From contig JAKAPY010000018.1 of the NCBI GenBank assembly GCA_021811925.1, positions 7,395-16,743 of the forward strand: a DNA stretch of 9,349 nt. Reading direction: 5' to 3'. Below, piece by piece: positions 6,957-9,349 of the stretch (positions are counted from its first letter, which is position 1; the number at the start of each line of letters is the position of its first letter). Both the position numbers and the translations under genes were made by a program. The notes below the pieces were generated by a model. That model saw only the letters and a program-made list of their open reading frames with translations, ran no database searches and had not been told where the DNA came from. This DNA is from Thermoplasmata archaeon (GTDB lineage Archaea > Thermoplasmatota > Thermoplasmata > Sysuiplasmatales > Sysuiplasmataceae).

Positions 6957-7316
6957 ATGAGCTCCGCAGCATATCTTCCTGTATTGATATTTGCTGTGAT
7001 TTCTGTCCTTTTTGTCCTGGTAAGTTTTGTCGTGTCTGCACTGCTCAGGCCGACCAAGCGCGAGCCACTTAAGGAGACCACCTACGAGTGCGGTGAGGTC
7101 CCAATTGGCGACACACGTATCCAGTTCCATTTCCAGTATTACATGTTCGCACTGATATTCGTCATTGCCGATGTCCTGACCGTCTTCCTTGCACTCTGGG
7201 CCCTGAGCTTCTCACCGAGCAATACGACTGTCAACGCACTTATGTTTGTTTTCACGGGCCTGCTTGTTGCAATAATCCTTTATGCGCTGAAGAAGGAGGA
7301 ATTAATCTGGATATAG
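6957..7316 (+). CDS. nuoA: NADH-quinone oxidoreductase-like subunit A (NuoA/NdhC/FpoA)
   Basis: This is a small membrane subunit of proton-pumping complex I, lying next to the quinone entrance at the junction of membrane and peripheral arms. The 119-residue product has the three-helix layout of the family: helix 1 at 7-30, helix 2 at about 60-83 and helix 3 at 92-111. The conserved loop between helices 1 and 2 is present as YECGE (43-47, Cys45) followed by Gly51 and the IQFHFQYY stretch. In helix 2 the usual FDVE motif reads ADVL: Asp72 is kept and the Glu is replaced by Leu74. ATG 6957 is chosen over the TTG at 6948 because it is at leaderless distance from the TATA box. It is the first gene of the operon; nuoB follows after 11 nt. 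Confidence 0.93.
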   Translation: MSSAAYLPVLIFAVISVLFVLVSFVVSALLRPTKREPLKETTYECGEVPIGDTRIQFHFQYYMFALIFVIADVLTVFLALWALSFSPSNTTVNALMFVFTGLLVAIILYALKKEELIWI

Positions 7317-7327
7317 AGAGGGCAAAG

Positions 7328-7897
7328 ATGAGGGCGGAGGGAAACGCCCCTAGCGCAATAGCAATGTCACAGGATACTTTCATGAAATGGAGTGACGAGG
7401 TATCCGAAATGATAAGGCGGCGGTCAGAGATAAAACAGATGAAGCCGAACAAGCTGACCGGCGGCGTGTTCAACTGGGCCGCCAGGAATTCGGTATATCC
7501 TCTTCATCTCGGGATAGCATGCTGCGCCATCGAGATGGCTGCTGCCGCAGCACCGCGTTTTGATATCGAGCGTCTCGGGGTTGTTTTCTGGAATTCTCCG
7601 AGACAGTGCGATGTCCTTCTCCTCAACGGATGGATTTCAATGAAGTTAAGGCCTGTCCTCACCAGGCTTTACGAGCAAATGCCGTATCCGAAGTGGGTGA
7701 TTTGCATGGGAGAGTGCACAATATCCGGGGGCCCGTGGTGGGATTCCTACAACATTGTCAGGGGTGCCGACACGTTCCTCCCGGTGGATATCTACATACC
7801 AGGCTGCCCCCCACGGCCCGAAGCACTTCTTGACGGCGTGCTGAAGCTTCAGACTAAAATAAGGGCGCGGAAGGAGAAGGTGCTCCTACCACAGTGA
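7328..7897 (+). CDS. nuoB: NADH-quinone oxidoreductase-like subunit B (NuoB/FpoB)
   Basis: This is the peripheral-arm subunit that carries iron-sulphur cluster N2, the last electron carrier before quinone. The four expected ligands are visible: adjacent Cys65-Cys66 in GIACCAIEM, Cys130 in MGECTISGG, and Cys160 in PGCPPRPEALLDG. Other family landmarks are ADVL-like CDVLLLNGWIS (94-104) and QMPYPKWVICMG (117-128). Two further cysteines (94, 126) lie near the cluster region. The 189-residue length is normal, with an N-terminal extension of about 45 residues before the conserved core that is rich in charged residues. The ATG at 7328 is preceded by GAGG (7318-7321) with a 6-nt spacer. nuoC follows after 10 nt. 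The electron donor to this complex is not shown in the window, because any nuoE, F, G or F420-type input subunits would lie elsewhere. Confidence 0.96.
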   Translation: MRAEGNAPSAIAMSQDTFMKWSDEVSEMIRRRSEIKQMKPNKLTGGVFNWAARNSVYPLHLGIACCAIEMAAAAAPRFDIERLGVVFWNSPRQCDVLLLNGWISMKLRPVLTRLYEQMPYPKWVICMGECTISGGPWWDSYNIVRGADTFLPVDIYIPGCPPRPEALLDGVLKLQTKIRARKEKVLLPQ

Positions 7898-7900
7898 GGT
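7896..7900 (+). promoter_or_regulatory. Shine-Dalgarno site of nuoC overlapping the nuoB stop
   Basis: GAGGT begins within the nuoB stop codon TGA (7895-7897) and ends 7 nt before the nuoC ATG. The arrangement supports translational coupling of the two subunits and fixes the nuoC start. Confidence 0.65.
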
Positions 7901-7907
7901 CTTATAA

Positions 7908-8513
7908 ATGGCAGATCCAACGCCAACAATTGTTGCCCAGAAAGGGGACAAGGATTACTCGTATCTTGTTTCGCCAAGTGCCGTCCAGGAACAGGAGATT
8001 ATTGCAAGTCTCAAGAGCAAGTTCCCCGAAGTCGAAGTGAAACTGAAGCAGAAGGGAAGGCTTGAATGCAGCAAGTTTCCCAGGGAGAAATTGGTCGAAT
8101 TCTGCACATACCTAAGGGATTCGCTCGACTTCGAACATGTCACCTGCGTCGCAGGCAATGATCTCAGGCGGGCCTGGGAGGTAATTTACCACATATCATC
8201 CTACAAACACAGGTGCATGATTCAGATAAGGACGGAGCTGCCACGGGATGACCCGTCCGTCGACACCATCAGCCAACTGTGGGGCGGCGCCGACTGGCAC
8301 GAACGTGAAACATACGACATGTACGGGATCACTTTCAATAACCATCCAAAACTGGAGCGCGTTCTCACACCGGAGGGCACCGACTTCTTCCCCTTCAGGA
8401 AGGATTTCAAGCTTCTTGACCACTGGAAGATAGACTGGGAAAACAAGGGCAAGCGGCCCAAGCCGGAGCCGATGGTTTCAACCGATAAAAGGTTCGGTGA
8501 TGACAACGGCTGA
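7908..8513 (+). CDS. nuoC: NADH-quinone oxidoreductase-like subunit C (NuoC, 30 kDa subunit)
   Basis: This is a structural subunit of the peripheral arm of complex I that packs against NuoD and NuoB. The 201-residue product has the usual two-layer domain. Its C-terminal half carries the 30 kDa subunit signature: WGGADWHERETYDMYGI (about 125-141), then NHPKLERVLTPEG and FPFRKDFKL. NuoC is separate from NuoD here, unlike the fused NuoCD of some bacteria. The N-terminal 20 residues are weakly conserved in appearance. The C-terminal tail after RKDF is rich in Lys, Pro and Asp. The start is well supported by the GAGGT site overlapping the nuoB stop. The end overlaps the likely nuoD start by 14 nt. 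Confidence 0.95.
   Translation: MADPTPTIVAQKGDKDYSYLVSPSAVQEQEIIASLKSKFPEVEVKLKQKGRLECSKFPREKLVEFCTYLRDSLDFEHVTCVAGNDLRRAWEVIYHISSYKHRCMIQIRTELPRDDPSVDTISQLWGGADWHERETYDMYGITFNNHPKLERVLTPEGTDFFPFRKDFKLLDHWKIDWENKGKRPKPEPMVSTDKRFGDDNG
8489..8493 (+). promoter_or_regulatory. Ribosome binding site supporting the nuoD start at 8500
   Basis: AAGGT lies 6 nt before the ATG at 8500. The alternative ATG at 8515 has no purine-rich site at suitable distance. The match is short, so support is moderate. Confidence 0.4.
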
Positions 8514-9349
8514 AATGTGGATAAACATGGGGCCGCAGCATCCATTCACTCACGGCCTCTGGACGCTGAAGGTCAAGGTGGATGGAGAGACAATTGTCGA
8601 CGCAGAGCCTATAATCGGGTATCTGCACAGAGGCTTCGAGAAGCTTTGCGAGAACAGGAATTATCCGCAGATAATACCGATATGCGACAGGCTGTGCTAC
8701 GTCGCGTCAATGAGCTGGGACCACGTCTATGTCTCTGCGGTCGAAAACACATTTGACATCAAGGTTCCACAGAGGGGCGAATACATCAGGGTCATTGCGC
8801 TCGAGATTCAGAGAATCGCATCCCACCTGATATGGCTCGCTTCATTCATGACAGATCTCGGGAATCTCACCGCATTCCTTTATGCAATGAGGGAGAGGGA
8901 GATGTTCATTGACCTTCTGCAGGCACTCTGCGGAGCAAGGATGACATACAACTATCCGCGGATAGGCGGCGTCTCCCAGGACATGCCGAAGAGCTTCCCC
9001 CAGCAGTGCGTCAAGATTGTGGATTTCTTCGAGAAGAGGCTGAAGGAGTATGAATACCTCATTGAAGAGAGCGAGGTCTTCCGCATAAGGTCTCAGGGCG
9101 TCGGATATCTCAGGCCCTCCGATGCGATCAACCTCGGCATCACGGGACCCGCACTCCGTGGAAGCGGCGTGCCCGTAGATCTGAGGAAGACTGACCCGTA
9201 TTCTGCCTACCCCGATTTTGACTTTGAAATGGCTGTGGAAAAGGACTGCGATGTTTATGCCCGCTACAGGGTGCGCATAAATGAAATGCACGAGAGTTGC
9301 AATATCATCAGGCAGGCGCTGAAGAAGATGCCTCCGGGTCCTGTGCAGA
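8500..9349 (+). CDS. nuoD: NADH-quinone oxidoreductase-like subunit D (NuoD, 49 kDa subunit), 3' end outside window
   Basis: This subunit forms the quinone-binding cavity of complex I together with NuoB. The frame is open to the window edge, giving 283 codons plus one base; the family is usually near 380-410 residues, so roughly the last quarter is missing. The start ATG 8500 overlaps nuoC by 14 nt and yields MTTAEMWINMGPQHP; ATG 8515 is an alternative. Landmarks are GPQHPFTHG (11-19), whose second His (18) matches the quinone-contacting His of the family, GYLHRGFEKLCENRNY, REREMFIDLL, GARMTYNYPRIGGV, GITGPALRGSGVPVDLRK and YARYRVRINEMHES. The usual DRLDY motif reads DRLCY, with Cys66 replacing Asp and Tyr67 kept as the likely quinone-contacting Tyr. 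The order nuoA-B-C-D matches the common complex I operon. Confidence 0.96.
   Translation, partial: MTTAEMWINMGPQHPFTHGLWTLKVKVDGETIVDAEPIIGYLHRGFEKLCENRNYPQIIPICDRLCYVASMSWDHVYVSAVENTFDIKVPQRGEYIRVIALEIQRIASHLIWLASFMTDLGNLTAFLYAMREREMFIDLLQALCGARMTYNYPRIGGVSQDMPKSFPQQCVKIVDFFEKRLKEYEYLIEESEVFRIRSQGVGYLRPSDAINLGITGPALRGSGVPVDLRKTDPYSAYPDFDFEMAVEKDCDVYARYRVRINEMHESCNIIRQALKKMPPGPVQ

Noticed and set aside
7901..7910. CTTATAAATG, a good TATA-box look-alike before nuoC
   Set aside because: It is the spacer between the nuoC ribosome binding site and its ATG. A transcript driven by it would begin inside nuoC, so a promoter role is unlikely.
8842..9291. 149-residue open frame on the minus strand
   Set aside because: It lies wholly opposite nuoD, whose sense frame carries strong family motifs along the same stretch. 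The antisense product shows no recognisable motif.
1..9349. CRISPR array, tRNA or rRNA gene, insertion sequence, or defence/novel accessory system
   Set aside because: No regularly spaced repeats, cloverleaf-like sequence, transposase-like product or unknown gene cluster was seen. Every long stretch is covered by a recognisable metabolic or transport gene.

Overview
The window looks like an ordinary chromosomal stretch from an archaeon, most likely a Thermoplasmata (Thermoplasmatales-like) member. Four things point that way: a TATA-type promoter at leaderless spacing before the nuo genes, Shine-Dalgarno sites used inside operons, heavy use of AGG/AGA and ATA codons, and a NuoD that begins with the GPQHPFTHG form of its motif. 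The assignment to Thermoplasmata is inference; no rRNA or other marker gene is present. All clear genes are on the + strand.

Region 1 (1-5389) is a sugar uptake and breakdown cluster. It holds the C-terminal end of an extracellular solute-binding protein, two MalF/MalG-type permeases, a MalK/UgpC-type ATPase and a GH13 enzyme of the cyclomaltodextrinase/neopullulanase kind. The genes are tightly packed, with a GTGA overlap between the permeases and 10 nt between the ATPase stop and the hydrolase start. Together they suggest import of a malto-oligosaccharide or cyclodextrin and its hydrolysis in the cytosol, since the hydrolase has no signal peptide. The substrate itself is not provable from sequence.

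Region 2 (5390-6757) is a short spacer followed by a 12-helix major facilitator transporter of unknown substrate. It may belong with the sugar cluster, but has its own upstream gap. A 199-nt intergenic region follows (6758-6956), with a perfect 12-nt palindrome just after the transporter stop and a good archaeal promoter just before nuoA.

Region 3 (6957-9349) is the start of a respiratory complex I operon: nuoA, nuoB, nuoC and nuoD, the last cut by the window end. These encode the first membrane subunit and the quinone-reducing core (cluster N2 and quinone site). Genes for the NADH-oxidising module (nuoE, F, G) are not in this window; whether they exist elsewhere cannot be told.

I found no rRNA, tRNA, CRISPR array, insertion sequence or defence module, and no undescribed system. 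The points worth a second look are small: unusual residues in NuoD and NuoA, a double N-terminal domain and a divergent loop in the GH13 enzyme, and the intergenic structures before nuoA.
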